Positions 1-9,912 of a stretch of DNA of 57,392 nucleotides are shown piece after piece. This stretch comes from Neokomagataea thailandica NBRC 106555. GTDB lineage: Bacteria > Pseudomonadota > Alphaproteobacteria > Acetobacterales > Acetobacteraceae. The notes under the pieces are model-generated. The model was given only the letters and a program-made list of their open reading frames with translations, was not told the DNA's origin and did not search any database. The stretch is from contig NZ_BCZB01000011.1 of NCBI RefSeq assembly GCF_001598495.1, positions 1 to 57,392 on the forward strand. The letters are read 5' to 3'. Position numbers and translations under genes: made by a program. Positions within the stretch are counted from its first letter, which is position 1; every line of letters begins with the position of its first letter.

Positions 1-49
1 AGGAATGGGGAGGCATCTGAGGGGGGCGTGTTACGAGTCTTCATAGTAA

Positions 50-98
50 CGGTAAGGTGAGCCCTTCTGTGAAGAATGTCCACCTTACCGAAGGGCTC
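50..98. repeat. Interleaved inverted repeats downstream of the NADH dehydrogenase gene
   Basis: Two inverted repeats interlock here. Arm A (50-59, CGGTAAGGTG) is complementary to 81-90, and arm B (59-67, GAGCCCTTC) is complementary to 90-98. Their order is A, B, A', B', so the two hairpins exclude each other rather than nest. The element lies immediately beyond the stop codon of the minus-strand dehydrogenase gene and may end its transcript, but there is no clear U-run. The first 49 bases hold no gene end that I can assign. Confidence 0.6.
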
Positions 99-100
99 TA

Positions 101-1330
101 TTAGCCGCCGAGATCAGGGCGGGCCGGTGAGAAGCGTTCACGCAGTGTTTCACTAATCGCTTTGCCGATGCCTGTAACGCCTGCTTGGTGCTGGCGGTAG
201 AGGCCTTCATGGATGAAGCGTGCGAAACGACCACTCAGAATACCGCCGCCAAAGCCGCGTTGTGGGTCAAACATGCCCCAGCCGTTATAATCGCCCAGTG
301 CAACAACGGCACCGCGATCATGATAGGCGAAGGGTTGTGGTGTGCCACCAGCAATGATCTGTGGCACGGCACGGGCGAGGTATTCACCTTGCTGGCGTGC
401 AACTTGTGCGGTTGGCGCTAAGGGTGCTGAATCAATGCGTGAGCAATCGCCAACGGCAAAGATGTCTGGGTCTTGTGTGGTTTGCAGCGTCGGGGTGACG
501 CTGAGTTGGCCGGAGCGGCCACGTTCGAGACCTTCTAAAAGAGCCGTCGCTGCGGAAGCGCGTACGCCGGCAGCCCAGACGCGCAGGTCACAAGGGATGT
601 GTTCGCCAGATTTGAGAGCAAAGCCCGTTTCATCAGCGCTAACGACCATTGCGCCAGTGCGAACTGAGAAGCCAATTTTCTCAAGCTCACGAGCGGATTC
701 AGCGGAAACATTTTCAGGGAAAGCCGGAAGAATGCGTGGGCCTGTTTCAATCAGGACAGCATCCAGCAGGTTACGTCGTGCATCGGGGCCGAAACCTGGG
801 GCTTTATCCAGGGATTTGCAGAGTTCTGCGGCAAGTTGCACGCCGGTTGCGCCGCCGCCAACGATGCCGAGGGTCAGCTTCTTACCATTTGCGCGGGCGG
901 TTTGAGCGGCTTCGCGGAAGGCTGCGTAGAGTGCGTCAGCATCGTCGAGGCTGTCTAGGAAGCGGCAGTGGTCTACGATGCCGGGAATGCCAAAATCATT
1001 GGCACTGGAGCCAAGGGCAACGACAAGCTTGCTGTAAGGCAAGGTAGTACCATTTTCGAGGGTGACGGTGTGAGCATCACGGTCAACGGCGCTTGGTGTG
1101 CTCTGCACGAAGGAGAAACCGTTTTTTGCTGCTGTTTCAGCGAAGGGAACGCAGTTCCCGTCATGGCGCATGGTGCCAGCCGCAAATTCGTGGAGGGCGG
1201 GTTTCCAATAATGAACCGGGCTACGGTCTACTAATGTGACAGCAAGGCCGTTTTGCTTGCTGAGTGAAGATGCCGCCTCAAGGCCTGCGACGCCGCCCCC
1301 GAGAACAACGACATGCGTTTGAGAAGCCAT
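101..1330 (-). CDS. ndh: Type II NADH dehydrogenase (NDH-2-like FAD/NAD oxidoreductase)
   Basis: Membrane-associated flavoprotein expected to pass electrons from NADH to quinone without pumping protons. The 409-residue protein has two Rossmann folds: an FAD-binding GGGVAG at residues 11-16 and an NAD-binding GGGATG at 158-163. The second FAD motif FAVGDC is near 291-296. The C-terminal third carries GDYNGWGMFDPQRG and an amphipathic tail, as in NDH-2. I start at the ATG ending at 1330, which has GAGGAA about 8 bases upstream; an in-frame extension to 1375 lacks such a site. Its promoter region is the 140 bases separating it from argJ. Acetic acid bacteria rely on NDH-2, which fits. A related quinone reductase is the alternative. 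Confidence 0.85.
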   Translation of the reverse strand: MASQTHVVVLGGGVAGLEAASSLSKQNGLAVTLVDRSPVHYWKPALHEFAAGTMRHDGNCVPFAETAAKNGFSFVQSTPSAVDRDAHTVTLENGTTLPYSKLVVALGSSANDFGIPGIVDHCRFLDSLDDADALYAAFREAAQTARANGKKLTLGIVGGGATGVQLAAELCKSLDKAPGFGPDARRNLLDAVLIETGPRILPAFPENVSAESARELEKIGFSVRTGAMVVSADETGFALKSGEHIPCDLRVWAAGVRASAATALLEGLERGRSGQLSVTPTLQTTQDPDIFAVGDCSRIDSAPLAPTAQVARQQGEYLARAVPQIIAGGTPQPFAYHDRGAVVALGDYNGWGMFDPQRGFGGGILSGRFARFIHEGLYRQHQAGVTGIGKAISETLRERFSPARPDLGG

Positions 1331-1435
1331 GATTCGTTTTCCTCTATACCCGTCCGTTCCACGATGCTGGAACACGGTTTGTGCTAGAATCAGATGAGGA
1401 GCGAAGCAACCCCCGCTCCCGTTCTTGTGTACAAA

Positions 1436-1463
1436 CGCACTGAAAAAACTGTGGTTCAGTGCG
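1436..1463 (-). terminator. Hairpin just after the argJ stop
   Basis: A perfect 8-bp stem (CGCACTGA at 1436-1443 with TCAGTGCG at 1456-1463) begins 7 bases past the argJ stop codon. Read on the minus strand it is followed only by TTTG, so it is at best a weak intrinsic terminator. It also lies in the leader of the dehydrogenase gene. Confidence 0.4.
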
Positions 1464-1470
1464 GTGTGTT

Positions 1471-2706
1471 TTAGCTGCGATATGAGCCGTTAATGTCGAT
1501 GTAGCCATGAGTTAGGTCACACGTCCAGACGGTGGCTGTTCCTGTGCCGAGGCCGAGATCAACGGTGATGTCGATGTCCTGCCCCTTCATATGTGCGACG
1601 ACGGGTGTTTCGTCATAATCGGTGACGACACTGCCTTCCTTCGCAATCCAGACGCCACCCATGGCTATCGCGAGTAGGTCACGGTCTGCGGGTTCTCCGC
1701 TTTTGCCGACGGCCATGACAACGCGCCCCCAATTGGCATCTTCCCCAGCAATGGCGGTTTTTACCAAGGGAGAGTTTGCAACGCTGAGCGCAATTTTGTG
1801 GGCAGATATGTCAGACACAGCGCTGGTGACATCGATGCGAATTTGTTTTGTCGCGCCCTCGCCATCACGCACGACGAGCAGTGCGAGTTCTTGAAGAATC
1901 TCTTGCAAAGCGGTGCGGAAGCTCTCGAGCGCTGGAGCATCGGCATCTGTGATCGCCGCGTGAGGTGCCTGTTGCGTAGCGAAAGCCATCAGCATGTCGG
2001 ATGTTGACGTATCCGAATCGACAGTAATCGCGTTGAAGCTTTTTTGGCAAAAGCGGGTGAGTAATGTTTGCAGAACGTCTTGCGGCAGACTTGCATCCGT
2101 GACGACATAGGCCAGCATGGTGGCCATGTCTGGTGCGATCATGCCGGAGCCCTTGGCAATGCCCTGAATGCGGACGGGGGTGCCGCTAATCGTGATATCG
2201 CGGCGGGCGGCTTTAGGGAAGGTGTCCGTCGTCATGATGGCGCGGGCGGCTTGGGCCCAATGCGCATCGGACAGGCCAGCTTGTGCTGCGGGCAGGGCGT
2301 TTATAATGCGCTCTGGCGGCAGGACTTCCCCAATGACGCCGGTGGACGCCAAGAAAATCTCATCTTTTGGGCAGGAAAGTTGTGCTGCGAGTGCGGTTGC
2401 GCAGTCTTCGACTGTTTGGCGGCCAGCGCGGCCGGTGAAGACATTTGCATTCCCAGCATTAACGAGCAGGGCGCGTGCTGTCGGGGTTTTGAGAGCTTCA
2501 CGGCACCATTCGATCGGTGCGCCGGGGCACTGATTTTTTGTGTACACGCCGGCAGCGATTGTTCCGGGAACAAATTCTGCCAGCATCAGATCTGTACGGC
2601 CAGCATAACGAATGCCAGCCGCAATAGCTGAGAGGCGCACACCGGGCACCGTTGCAAGGTCCGGAAGGGGACGGGCGAGCGGGGAGACGGTGATCGGCGT
2701 GGCCAT
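1471..2706 (-). CDS. argJ: Bifunctional ornithine acetyltransferase / N-acetylglutamate synthase ArgJ
   Basis: ArgJ moves the acetyl group from N-acetylornithine to glutamate, closing the acetyl cycle of arginine synthesis in the cytoplasm. The 411-residue protein contains the self-cleavage motif KGSGMIAPDMATML at about 185-198. The chain is expected to split before Thr196, which then serves as the nucleophile, giving alpha and beta subunits. The N-terminal region has the family pattern of a GTIAAGVYTKN segment followed by LVNAGNANVFTG. AAGG precedes the ATG. The start lies 24 bases after the stop of the parvulin gene, so the two are probably co-transcribed. Length and motifs match the family throughout. 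Confidence 0.96.
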   Translation of the reverse strand: MATPITVSPLARPLPDLATVPGVRLSAIAAGIRYAGRTDLMLAEFVPGTIAAGVYTKNQCPGAPIEWCREALKTPTARALLVNAGNANVFTGRAGRQTVEDCATALAAQLSCPKDEIFLASTGVIGEVLPPERIINALPAAQAGLSDAHWAQAARAIMTTDTFPKAARRDITISGTPVRIQGIAKGSGMIAPDMATMLAYVVTDASLPQDVLQTLLTRFCQKSFNAITVDSDTSTSDMLMAFATQQAPHAAITDADAPALESFRTALQEILQELALLVVRDGEGATKQIRIDVTSAVSDISAHKIALSVANSPLVKTAIAGEDANWGRVVMAVGKSGEPADRDLLAIAMGGVWIAKEGSVVTDYDETPVVAHMKGQDIDITVDLGLGTGTATVWTCDLTHGYIDINGSYRS

Positions 2707-2730
2707 GATGTACCTTAAGTCGAGTGGTGA

Positions 2731-3648
2731 TTACTTTTGAGCAGGAGCAGCCGGAGCAGGCGCTGCCGTGATGGGCTTGCCCTGCGCATCAAAGTGGACC
2801 ACTTTTACTTGAGATTCAGCTTGCTGCACAACATCACGCACCTTCGCGCGGATCACTTCTTGACGGATTTGGTCATGAAGTTGCTCAAATGTTGGGACAG
2901 GTGCTGTGCGTGAGCCTAGAACCTGAATGACGTGGTAGCCGTACTGTGTGTGCACTGGCGTTTGGGAAATGGTGTTAGCCTTCATGGAGAATGCAGCGTC
3001 AGCGAATGCTGGCAGCATGTCACCTTTCTTGAACCAACCCAGGTCACCACCATTTGCGCCTGCTGAGCCCTTGTCCTTGGAGAGTTGAGCGGCCAGCTTA
3101 CCGAAGTCAGCGCCGTGGTTGAGTTGCTTGATGATGTCCTTCGCCTGTGCCTCGGTTTCCACGAGGATGTGGCGAGCATGGACTTCTTGCTCAGGCTTTT
3201 GGTTTGCGTAATGCGTTTGGTAGTAGTCGTGCAGCGAGGCTTCAGAAACCTGCGGAGCGACTTTTTCTTCCAGATACGCATTTTGCAGGGCGCCATTTGC
3301 TGCGGCGTCCATGGATGCCTTCACGTCTGGCTTGTTTTGCAGGCCTTCTTTGTCAGCCGCGATTTGGATCGCTTTTTGGTCGACCAGTTGGTTCACTAGC
3401 AGAGGAATCAGCACGGAAGGCTGAAGCTGGCGTGCTTGTGGTGGCAGGCTGGATGCGGCGTGTTGAACATCACCAAGTGTAATTTTCTGGCCGTTAACCG
3501 TAGCGATGACCATGGTTGGGCTCGGCGGTGTTGCTGGCGCAGCGGCCGGAGCAGGTGCAGCTGCTGGAGCAGCATGTGCAGGGGAAAAAGCGAACGACGC
3601 AGCCGTGAGGAGCGTTGCACCGGCGAGAAGAGAGCGGTTAAGCCGCAT
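2731..3648 (-). CDS. Secreted parvulin-type peptidyl-prolyl isomerase (PpiC/SurA-like)
   Basis: Periplasmic foldase expected to isomerise prolyl bonds in envelope proteins. The 305-residue protein has a signal peptide (MRLNRSLLAGATLLTAASF, with cleavage near AHA-AP), an Ala/Pro-rich linker (27-45), a SurA_N-like helical region (about 50-145) and one parvulin domain (about 155-250). That domain shows HARHILV, then GGDLGWF, then the terminal GYHVIQV. The C-terminus is again Ala/Pro-rich. I start at the ATG at 3648, with GAGG about 8 bases upstream and a good signal peptide; the longer frame to 3705 adds an implausible leader. argJ follows closely. This is not full SurA, since there is a single isomerase domain. 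Confidence 0.88.
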   Translation of the reverse strand: MRLNRSLLAGATLLTAASFAFSPAHAAPAAAPAPAAAPATPPSPTMVIATVNGQKITLGDVQHAASSLPPQARQLQPSVLIPLLVNQLVDQKAIQIAADKEGLQNKPDVKASMDAAANGALQNAYLEEKVAPQVSEASLHDYYQTHYANQKPEQEVHARHILVETEAQAKDIIKQLNHGADFGKLAAQLSKDKGSAGANGGDLGWFKKGDMLPAFADAAFSMKANTISQTPVHTQYGYHVIQVLGSRTAPVPTFEQLHDQIRQEVIRAKVRDVVQQAESQVKVVHFDAQGKPITAAPAPAAPAQK

Positions 3649-3963
3649 GAAAATACCTCGAACCAATATGAAGTGAGGATGAATAACAGGGCAGCACCAT
3701 GACAAAGCCCGCGCGTCCTCGCAAGGGTGTCATCTGTTACTATTTGGTCACATGGAAGAGAAAAGGGGCTATCGGTGACGTTTTTTGTCGTGTTGAATGG
3801 AACAATAAGTGTGTTTCCGGTGGGTTTTGGGCTGCTCTGCATTGACCAGAGGCGGTCCGGGTCCTATTTCCGACACGACGTGAAAACAGATTTAGCTTGG
3901 GTTGTGCCTTCGTTTCGGTCGGAAATGGAGGAGTGATTCAGGCCCCGGCATTCAAGGTTCAGC
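3649..3963. other. Divergent intergenic region, parvulin gene / secA
   Basis: These 315 bases separate the minus-strand parvulin-argJ unit from plus-strand secA and must contain both promoters. I could not pick convincing -35/-10 pairs. A purine-rich GGAGG at about 3926-3931 is too far from the secA ATG to act as its ribosome site; AAGG about 6 bases before the ATG is better placed. No open frame here looks coding. Confidence 0.5.
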
Positions 3964-6612
3964 ATGTTCGCACGCCTCGCCCGCGCCGTCTTCGGCTCCG
4001 CTAATGATCGTATGCTCAAGGCGTATCAGCGCCGTGTGCCTGAAATTAACGCGCTTGAAGCATCGGTTCAGCCCCTCTCTGATGACGAGTTGCGTCAGCG
4101 CACGACTGTGTTCCGTGAGCGGATTGCTAAGGGGGAAACGCTTGATGCGCTCCTGCCAGAAGCTTTTGCCGTTTGCCGTGAAGCGTCACGCCGTGTTTTA
4201 GGCAAGCGCCATTTTGACGTGCAGCTGATTGGCGGCATGGTTCTTAATGATGGCCGTATTGCTGAAATGCGTACGGGTGAAGGTAAGACGTTGGTGGGAA
4301 CACTGGCGGTTTATCTCAACGCGCTGACAGGTAAGGGCGTTCACGTTGTGACGGTGAACGACTATCTGGCTAGCCGTGATGCGGAAGAAATGTCCGTTCT
4401 GTACAGCTTCTTGGGGCTGACGACGGGCGTTATTATTCCCAATTTGTCGGATGATGAGCGCCGCGCGGCTTATGCGTGTGATATCACTTACGGGACGAAT
4501 AACGAATTCGGCTTCGATTATCTGCGCGATAATATGAAGTATTCCCTCAACGATATGGTGCAGCGTCCGTTCAACCACGCGATTGTGGATGAGGTGGACA
4601 GCATTTTGATCGATGAAGCGCGCACGCCGTTGATCATTTCTGGTCCGGCGGAAGATAGCTCCGATCTGTATCGTTCAGTGGATGCCGTTGTGGCGCGTTT
4701 GGTGCAGGTGCCGGATGCGTTTGATAAAGACGAAAAGCAGAAGAATGTTACGCTGACCGAAACGGGGTCAGACTCAGTTGAAACGTTGTTGCGTGATTCT
4801 GGGGTGATGCCGGAAGGAGGCCTGTACGACATTCATAACGTCGCAGTGGTGCATCACGTTCAGCAGTCTTTGCGTGCGCATACCTTGTTTACGCGGGATG
4901 TGGATTACATTGTTCGCGACGGTAAGGTGGTCATCATTGATGAGTTTACCGGTCGTATGATGGATGGCCGTCGTTATTCAGACGGTTTGCATCAGGCGCT
5001 GGAAGCAAAAGAAGGGGTGGAAATCCAGCAAGAAAACCAGACGCTGGCTTCTATTACCTTCCAGAACTATTTCCGTCTTTACCCGAAGCTGTCTGGCATG
5101 ACCGGTACGGCCATGACGGAAGCGGATGAGTTTGCGGAAATTTATAATCTAACGGTTGTAGAAATCCCGACGAACCGTGCGATCCGCCGTCAAGATACTG
5201 ATGATGAAGTGTATCTGACTGCCGTTGAAAAATACGATGCTGTTGCGAACTTGATTGAAGAAGTTCACGCAAAGGGGCAGCCGATCTTGGTGGGGACGAC
5301 CTCTATTGAGAAGAGCGAGTACCTGTCAGAGCTGCTGAACAAGCGTAAGATCAAGCATAGCGTGCTCAATGCACGTCACCACGAAAAAGAAGCCAGCATT
5401 GTGGCGCAGGCAGGTGCGCCGGGTGCGATTACGATCGCGACAAACATGGCGGGCCGTGGGACGGATATTAAGCTGGGCGGCAATACGGATATGATGATCC
5501 ATGCTGCCGGTGTGGGTGTAGAGGATGAGGCTGAGCTGAACCAGATTGCTGAGCGTATTCAGCAAGAAGTGGCCAAGGGCCATGAAGCGGTGATGTCGTC
5601 TGGTGGTTTGTACGTTATCGGTACGGAGCGCCATGAAAGCCGCCGTGTGGATAATCAGTTGCGTGGTCGTGCGGGCCGTCAGGGTGATCCGGGTAATTCA
5701 CGCTTCTTCCTATCTTTGGAAGATGATCTGATCCGTATTTTCTCAGGCGACCGTATGGGTGGCCTGATGCAGAAAATGGGTCTGAAGGAAGGCGAGGCCA
5801 TTGTTCATCCGTGGATGAATAAGGGCATTGAAACGGCGCAGAAGCGCGTTGAAGCGCGTAACTTTGATATGCGTAAAAACACACTGAAATACGATGACGT
5901 GATGAACGATCAGCGTAAAGAAGTGTACGCGCAGCGCCGTGAATATATGGCGCAGGATGACCTTTCTACGGTTGTAACCGAGTTCCGTAACGAGACAGTA
6001 GTGGAACTGGTACACGCGCATATCCCTGAAAAATCCTTCCCTGAAGCGTGGGATATGGAGGGGTTGTCTAAAGAGGTTATTCGCGTTCTGAACCTTGAAT
6101 TGCCGCTGCTTGATTGGGCAAAAGAAGACGGCGTTGATGTTGACGTCGTCATTGAGCGCATTGAAGCAGAAACGGAGAAGGCGCAGGCTGCACGTGCTGC
6201 AAATATGGGGCCTGACCTCATGCGTCTGGTCGAAAAGCAGGTTGTGCTCACAACATTCGATGCCGTGTGGAAAGAGCATTTGCATGGTCTGGACCAGTTG
6301 CGCCAAGGCATTGGCTTGCGTGCGTATGGTCAGCGTGATCCGCTGAATGAGTACAAGCAAGAAGCCTTCCAGATGTTTACGCATATGCTGGATGATATGC
6401 GTATCCGTGTAACGCAGACGATGTCACGGATTCAGACCGTTGCTGAACCGCCTGCTTATCCGACAGTACCAGAAATGTCTGCTCCACAGGCAGAGGCTGG
6501 TGAGCCGGATGAACAGACGCTGCGTATGTGGCGTGAGACGGTGGCGCGGAATGCAAATTGTCCGTGTGGGTCTGGTGTGAAGTTCAAGCATTGCCACGGC
6601 AAGCTGGCCTAA
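3964..6612 (+). CDS. secA: Preprotein translocase ATPase SecA
   Basis: SecA is the motor that pushes unfolded preproteins through SecYEG. The 882 residues run in canonical order: a nucleotide-binding fold with Walker A GEGKT (105-109) and the DEVD box (209-212, within [14 protein letters not shown]); the preprotein cross-linking region; the second helicase fold with [14 protein letters not shown]; and the helical scaffold. A C-terminal zinc/SecB-binding motif, [14 protein letters not shown], sits just before the end. Length is close to the E. coli protein. It is monocistronic as far as can be seen, with a structured element between it and yebC. Confidence 0.98.
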   Translation: MFARLARAVFGSANDRMLKAYQRRVPEINALEASVQPLSDDELRQRTTVFRERIAKGETLDALLPEAFAVCREASRRVLGKRHFDVQLIGGMVLNDGRIAEMRTGEGKTLVGTLAVYLNALTGKGVHVVTVNDYLASRDAEEMSVLYSFLGLTTGVIIPNLSDDERRAAYACDITYGTNNEFGFDYLRDNMKYSLNDMVQRPFNHAIVDEVDSILIDEARTPLIISGPAEDSSDLYRSVDAVVARLVQVPDAFDKDEKQKNVTLTETGSDSVETLLRDSGVMPEGGLYDIHNVAVVHHVQQSLRAHTLFTRDVDYIVRDGKVVIIDEFTGRMMDGRRYSDGLHQALEAKEGVEIQQENQTLASITFQNYFRLYPKLSGMTGTAMTEADEFAEIYNLTVVEIPTNRAIRRQDTDDEVYLTAVEKYDAVANLIEEVHAKGQPILVGTTSIEKSEYLSELLNKRKIKHSVLNARHHEKEASIVAQAGAPGAITIATNMAGRGTDIKLGGNTDMMIHAAGVGVEDEAELNQIAERIQQEVAKGHEAVMSSGGLYVIGTERHESRRVDNQLRGRAGRQGDPGNSRFFLSLEDDLIRIFSGDRMGGLMQKMGLKEGEAIVHPWMNKGIETAQKRVEARNFDMRKNTLKYDDVMNDQRKEVYAQRREYMAQDDLSTVVTEFRNETVVELVHAHIPEKSFPEAWDMEGLSKEVIRVLNLELPLLDWAKEDGVDVDVVIERIEAETEKAQAARAANMGPDLMRLVEKQVVLTTFDAVWKEHLHGLDQLRQGIGLRAYGQRDPLNEYKQEAFQMFTHMLDDMRIRVTQTMSRIQTVAEPPAYPTVPEMSAPQAEAGEPDEQTLRMWRETVARNANCPCGSGVKFKHCHGKLA

Positions 6613-6696
6613 GCGATACTAGGGACTAATTGTGCGGGGCATTGCTCCGTTATTGCAGGAGGCGTGATGCCTCCTGTGTTGTTGATAAACCGAAGG

Positions 6697-6770
6697 GGAG
6701 GTGCAGGAACGTTAAGTTCCTGCCGGGGTTCAGGGTAAGGCTCTGAAGGGTTAGCCCCGGTCTCACCTCC
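6697..6770 (+). ncRNA. Three-way-junction structured element between secA and yebC (class unknown)
   Basis: This stretch folds on paper into a compact Y. P1 pairs GGAGGTG (697-703 of 6 kb) with CACCTCC (764-770). P2 is a perfect 7-bp hairpin CAGGAAC/GTTCCTG (704-722) with a GTTAA loop. P3 pairs CCGGGGTT (723-730) with AGCCCCGG (753-760) and encloses a small hairpin at 731-745. P1, P2 and P3 abut with only three unpaired bases. It lies 22 bases before the yebC ATG. It is not a tRNA and matches no riboswitch core I know. It could be a yebC leader, a processed RNA or a dispersed palindromic element; the strand is assumed. Confidence 0.45.
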
Positions 6771-6792
6771 GCATGAGAGGGAACAGGCAGGC

Positions 6793-7542
6793 ATGGCTGG
6801 TCATTCACAATTTAAGAACATTATGCACCGTAAGGGTGCGCAGGACGCAAAACGTGCAAAGCAATTTGCTAAGGTTCTGCGTGAAATTACAGTTGCTGTG
6901 CGTTCGGGCCTGCCTGACCCATCGTCCAACCCGCGTTTGCGTGCGGCTCTTTCTGCCGCACGTGAAGTCAATATGCCGAAAGATAACGTTGAACGCGCGA
7001 TCAAGAAGGCATCTGGTGCAGCGGGTGGTGAGGATTACGTAGAAGTTCGCTATGAGGGCTATGGCCCGGCTGGTGTGGCGATCATCGTTGAAGGTTTGAC
7101 GGATAATCGCAACCGTACGGCTGGTGAAGTGCGCGCTGCGTTCTCAAAGCATGGCGGGTCTATGGGGGAATCTAACTCGGTATCCTTCATGTTCCAGCGT
7201 TTGGGTGTTGTATCCTATGCCAAGGATGTGGCGTCTGAAGATGATATGCTGGAAGCTGCGATTGAGGCCGGTGCAGATAATGCTGTGACGACGGATGAAG
7301 GTCATGAAGTGACCTGTGCCATGGAAGATTTGTTTGCGGTCCGTGATGCGTTGGAAGCGCGTTTCGGTGAGCCGAAATCAGCTAAGCTGGATTGGCGTCC
7401 TGAGAATACGATTTCTTTGGATGAGGAAAAGGCACGCAGTGTTCTGAAGCTTATCGACGTGCTGGACGATAATGATGACGTTCAGGCGGTGTACGCGAAT
7501 TTTGACCTGCCAGATGATGTCGCAGAGGCGCTCTCCGCTTGA
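6793..7542 (+). CDS. yebC: YebC/PmpR (TACO1) family translation or transcription factor
   Basis: The 249-residue protein has the family N-terminus [18 protein letters not shown], the [10 protein letters not shown] segment, the [12 protein letters not shown] core and the acidic C-terminal domain ending in [13 protein letters not shown]. Members are cytoplasmic and have been described both as DNA-binding regulators and, more recently, as helpers of translation through difficult stretches; which applies here is not visible. Its TGA overlaps the TTG start of ruvC. That is the common yebC-ruvC-ruvA-ruvB order, indicating one transcript. Confidence 0.96.
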   Translation: MAGHSQFKNIMHRKGAQDAKRAKQFAKVLREITVAVRSGLPDPSSNPRLRAALSAAREVNMPKDNVERAIKKASGAAGGEDYVEVRYEGYGPAGVAIIVEGLTDNRNRTAGEVRAAFSKHGGSMGESNSVSFMFQRLGVVSYAKDVASEDDMLEAAIEAGADNAVTTDEGHEVTCAMEDLFAVRDALEARFGEPKSAKLDWRPENTISLDEEKARSVLKLIDVLDDNDDVQAVYANFDLPDDVAEALSA

Positions 7543-8045
7543 TCCGCATTATGGGGATCGACCCCGGCCTACGCTTTATGGGCTGGGGTATTATTGATGT
7601 GGACGGGAACCGTCTGCGTCATGTGGCGTCCGGGGTGATTGGTACGGATGGCGCGGAATCGGTGCCGCTGCGTTTGTGTGAACTGCATGGGCGTTTGCAG
7701 GCCTTGATCCGTGAATATGCCCCGGCGGAAGCTGCGGTAGAAGAAACCTATGTAAACCGCAATGGGGCCTCCACATTGAAGCTGGGTTATGCGCGTGGCG
7801 TTGCGCTGTTAACCCCGGCCTATGAAGGGCTGCCTGTAGCGGAATATGGGGCCATGAAGGTTAAAAAATCTGTGGTGGGCACGGGGTCTGCGAGTAAAGA
7901 GCAGGTCACGATGATGATTAAGCGTCTTTTGCCCGGTGCAGAAATTTATAAAGCCGATGCTTCGGACGCGTTGGCCGTGGCGATTTGCCATGCGCATCAT
8001 CGGGCCAGTGCATTGCAAGTGGCGCAAGGGAGGCGCATGGCGTGA
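7539..8045 (+). CDS. ruvC: Holliday junction resolvase RuvC
   Basis: RuvC cuts Holliday junctions symmetrically after RuvAB branch migration. The 168-residue protein has the RNase H-like fold with acidic residues at Asp8 (GIDPG), Glu68/69 (AVEET), Asp140 and Asp143 (YKADASDA). The start is TTG at 7539, overlapping the yebC stop, because the conserved N-terminus begins [10 protein letters not shown]; an ATG at 7551 would remove the first beta-strand. The 3' end overlaps the GTG of ruvA. Confidence 0.96.
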   Translation: MIRIMGIDPGLRFMGWGIIDVDGNRLRHVASGVIGTDGAESVPLRLCELHGRLQALIREYAPAEAAVEETYVNRNGASTLKLGYARGVALLTPAYEGLPVAEYGAMKVKKSVVGTGSASKEQVTMMIKRLLPGAEIYKADASDALAVAICHAHHRASALQVAQGRRMA

Positions 8046-8656
8046 TCGGTCAGTTAACCGGGCTTGTTGGCCAGATTGAGGGTGAACGCTGCATCGTGGA
8101 TGTGAACGGTGTGGGGTATGTGGTTTCGGCCTCAACGCGGACGCTGGCTTCGGTGCCGATGCCGCCTTCAGTGGCGCGGTTTCTGATTGAGACGGTGGTG
8201 CGTGAAGACGCCATTTTGCTCTATGGTTTTGCGACTGCTGAGGAGCAAGAGTGGTTCCGCTTGTTGACCACGGTGCAGGGCGTCGGCGCCAAGGTTGCTT
8301 TGGCCATTCTGTCTTCGAACGCGCCGGGGGATGTGTTCTTGGCGATTAATGCCGGGGACCGTGGATCTTTAACCCGTGCGGCGGGTGTCGGGCCGCGCTT
8401 GGCGGACCGTATTTTGAGCGAGCTTAAAAACAAAATTGCTAAAATGCCGGTCGGAGCCGCTACGATTGCGGCCTCTGGCGGTGTTGTGACTTCTGCTGCG
8501 GAAACGGGGCTGGAGGGTGATGCGCTTTTGGCGTTAGCGGGACTTGGTTTCCGCCGTGCAGAGGCATGGCCCGTGGTGAAGAAAGTTCTGGCGGAGCATG
8601 ACGGGGCGAGTTTGGATCTTGTGATTCGGTTGAGCCTTAAGGATTTGGCACGATGA
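8042..8656 (+). CDS. ruvA: Holliday junction branch migration protein RuvA
   Basis: RuvA binds the four-way junction and loads the RuvB motor. The 204-residue product begins [15 protein letters not shown], the usual OB-fold start, using a GTG at 8042 that overlaps the ruvC stop as GTGA. Two helix-hairpin-helix elements follow ([13 protein letters not shown] and [13 protein letters not shown]). The C-terminal domain III, which contacts RuvB, covers about the last 50 residues. It overlaps ruvB by ATGA, so the three genes are translationally coupled. Confidence 0.96.
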   Translation: MIGQLTGLVGQIEGERCIVDVNGVGYVVSASTRTLASVPMPPSVARFLIETVVREDAILLYGFATAEEQEWFRLLTTVQGVGAKVALAILSSNAPGDVFLAINAGDRGSLTRAAGVGPRLADRILSELKNKIAKMPVGAATIAASGGVVTSAAETGLEGDALLALAGLGFRRAEAWPVVKKVLAEHDGASLDLVIRLSLKDLAR

Positions 8657-9714
8657 GCGATATGCGCCCGACCGATGCGGCTAAGCAGCCGGATGATCTC
8701 AATGAGGGTGGTATTCGGCCTGAAAGCCTTGCGGATTTTACCGGGCAGAAGGCGAGCCGTGAAAATCTTTCTGTCTTCATAGAAGCCGCACGGGCGCGCA
8801 GTGAGGCGCTGGATCATGTGCTGCTGCATGGCCCTCCGGGCCTTGGCAAAACGACCTTGGCGCAGATTGTGTCGCGTGAGTTGGGTGTGGGGTTCCGTGC
8901 AACCTCTGGTCCGGTCATTCAGCGCGCGGGGGATCTAGCGGCGATTCTCACCAATTTGCAGCCGCGTGATGTGTTGTTCATTGATGAAATCCATCGCCTT
9001 CAGCCCGCGATTGAAGAAATCCTTTATCCTGCGATGGAAGATTTCCAGTTGGATCTCATCATTGGGGATGGTCCGGCGGCGCGGTCGGTTCGTATTGATC
9101 TGGCGCCCTTTACGCTTGTGGCCGCGACGACGAGGGCGGGGCTTCTGGCAACGCCATTGCGTGACCGCTTTGGTATTCCGTTGCGCTTGGTTTTTTATAC
9201 ACCTGATGAATTGCGGGCGATTGTCTCTCGTGGTGCTTTAAAGCTGGGTATGCAGCTTCAGCATGAGGCGGCGGAAGAAATTGCTCTACGCTCTCGTGGG
9301 ACACCGCGTATTGCGGGGCGTTTGCTGCGGCGTGTGCGTGACTTTGCGCTTGTTGCGGGTAAGCCGGTGATTGATCGTGCGTTGGCGGATGCGGCTTTGT
9401 CTCGTTTGGAAGTGGATGCACGCGGTTTGGACGCGATGGATCGACGGTATTTGATGCGAATCGCTGAGCATCATCGAGGTGGTCCAGTCGGTGTGGAAAC
9501 CGTCGCCGCAGGGTTGGCTGAAGCACGGGACACGCTGGAAGATGTGATCGAGCCGTATTTGATTCAGGAAGGCATGGTGCTGCGGACAGCGCGTGGCCGT
9601 ATGTTGGGTGCGCCCGGTTGGAAGCATTTGGGGCTGACACCGCCGGAAGGGCATGCGCCGTCAGATGCGGTTGATCTGTTATCGCCTTTGGACCACACTT
9701 CTTCCGACCCTTGA
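8653..9714 (+). CDS. ruvB: Holliday junction branch migration ATPase RuvB
   Basis: Hexameric AAA+ motor that drives branch migration with RuvA. In 353 residues there is Walker A GPPGLGKT (60-67), Walker B VLFIDEIH (about 107-114), the sensor/arginine-finger segment [16 protein letters not shown], and a C-terminal winged helix ending near [11 protein letters not shown]-like sequence. The ATG overlaps the ruvA stop. The final dozen residues are Ser/Asp-rich and not conserved. It ends the ruv operon and is followed by an AT-rich repeat. Confidence 0.97.
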   Translation: MSDMRPTDAAKQPDDLNEGGIRPESLADFTGQKASRENLSVFIEAARARSEALDHVLLHGPPGLGKTTLAQIVSRELGVGFRATSGPVIQRAGDLAAILTNLQPRDVLFIDEIHRLQPAIEEILYPAMEDFQLDLIIGDGPAARSVRIDLAPFTLVAATTRAGLLATPLRDRFGIPLRLVFYTPDELRAIVSRGALKLGMQLQHEAAEEIALRSRGTPRIAGRLLRRVRDFALVAGKPVIDRALADAALSRLEVDARGLDAMDRRYLMRIAEHHRGGPVGVETVAAGLAEARDTLEDVIEPYLIQEGMVLRTARGRMLGAPGWKHLGLTPPEGHAPSDAVDLLSPLDHTSSDP

Positions 9715-9729
9715 TCGGGTGAGGGAGTG

Positions 9730-9847
9730 TTCTTCTTCTGAAGAAAAAGAAGCAAAAAGACTTTTGCAGGTTGGGGTGCGGTGTTGGTTACAAGGCTTCG
9801 TCCCCTAATGGATAAGAGTTTTTTGGTTCTTTTTTGCAAAAAGGAAC
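9730..9847. repeat. AT-rich inverted-repeat element, copy 1
   Basis: The 198-bp ruvB-ybgC gap holds a purine-rich block GAAGAAAAAGAAGCAAAAAG (about 9740-9759). About 70 bases later comes an imperfect palindrome built on TTTTTTGCAAAAAGGAAC (about 9829-9847). The purine block recurs nearly verbatim at 19297-19311 and in opposite orientation at about 19470-19491. The layout of similar ends facing each other around a short non-coding core is that of a small palindromic or MITE-like intergenic repeat. No coding capacity is seen. Confidence 0.5.
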
Positions 9848-9912
9848 AGTCAAACCTCTCACGTAGTAAATCCAGAAAACGATCATTATTTAATCTGTGA
9901 CGGAGTAATCCG

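Noticed and set aside
6690-6780. tRNA or SRP RNA in the secA-yebC gap
   Set aside because: The 7-bp closing stem invites the idea, but there is no anticodon arm of correct size, no T-loop sequence and no CCA. The SRP GGAAGGAAGCAGCC core is absent too.
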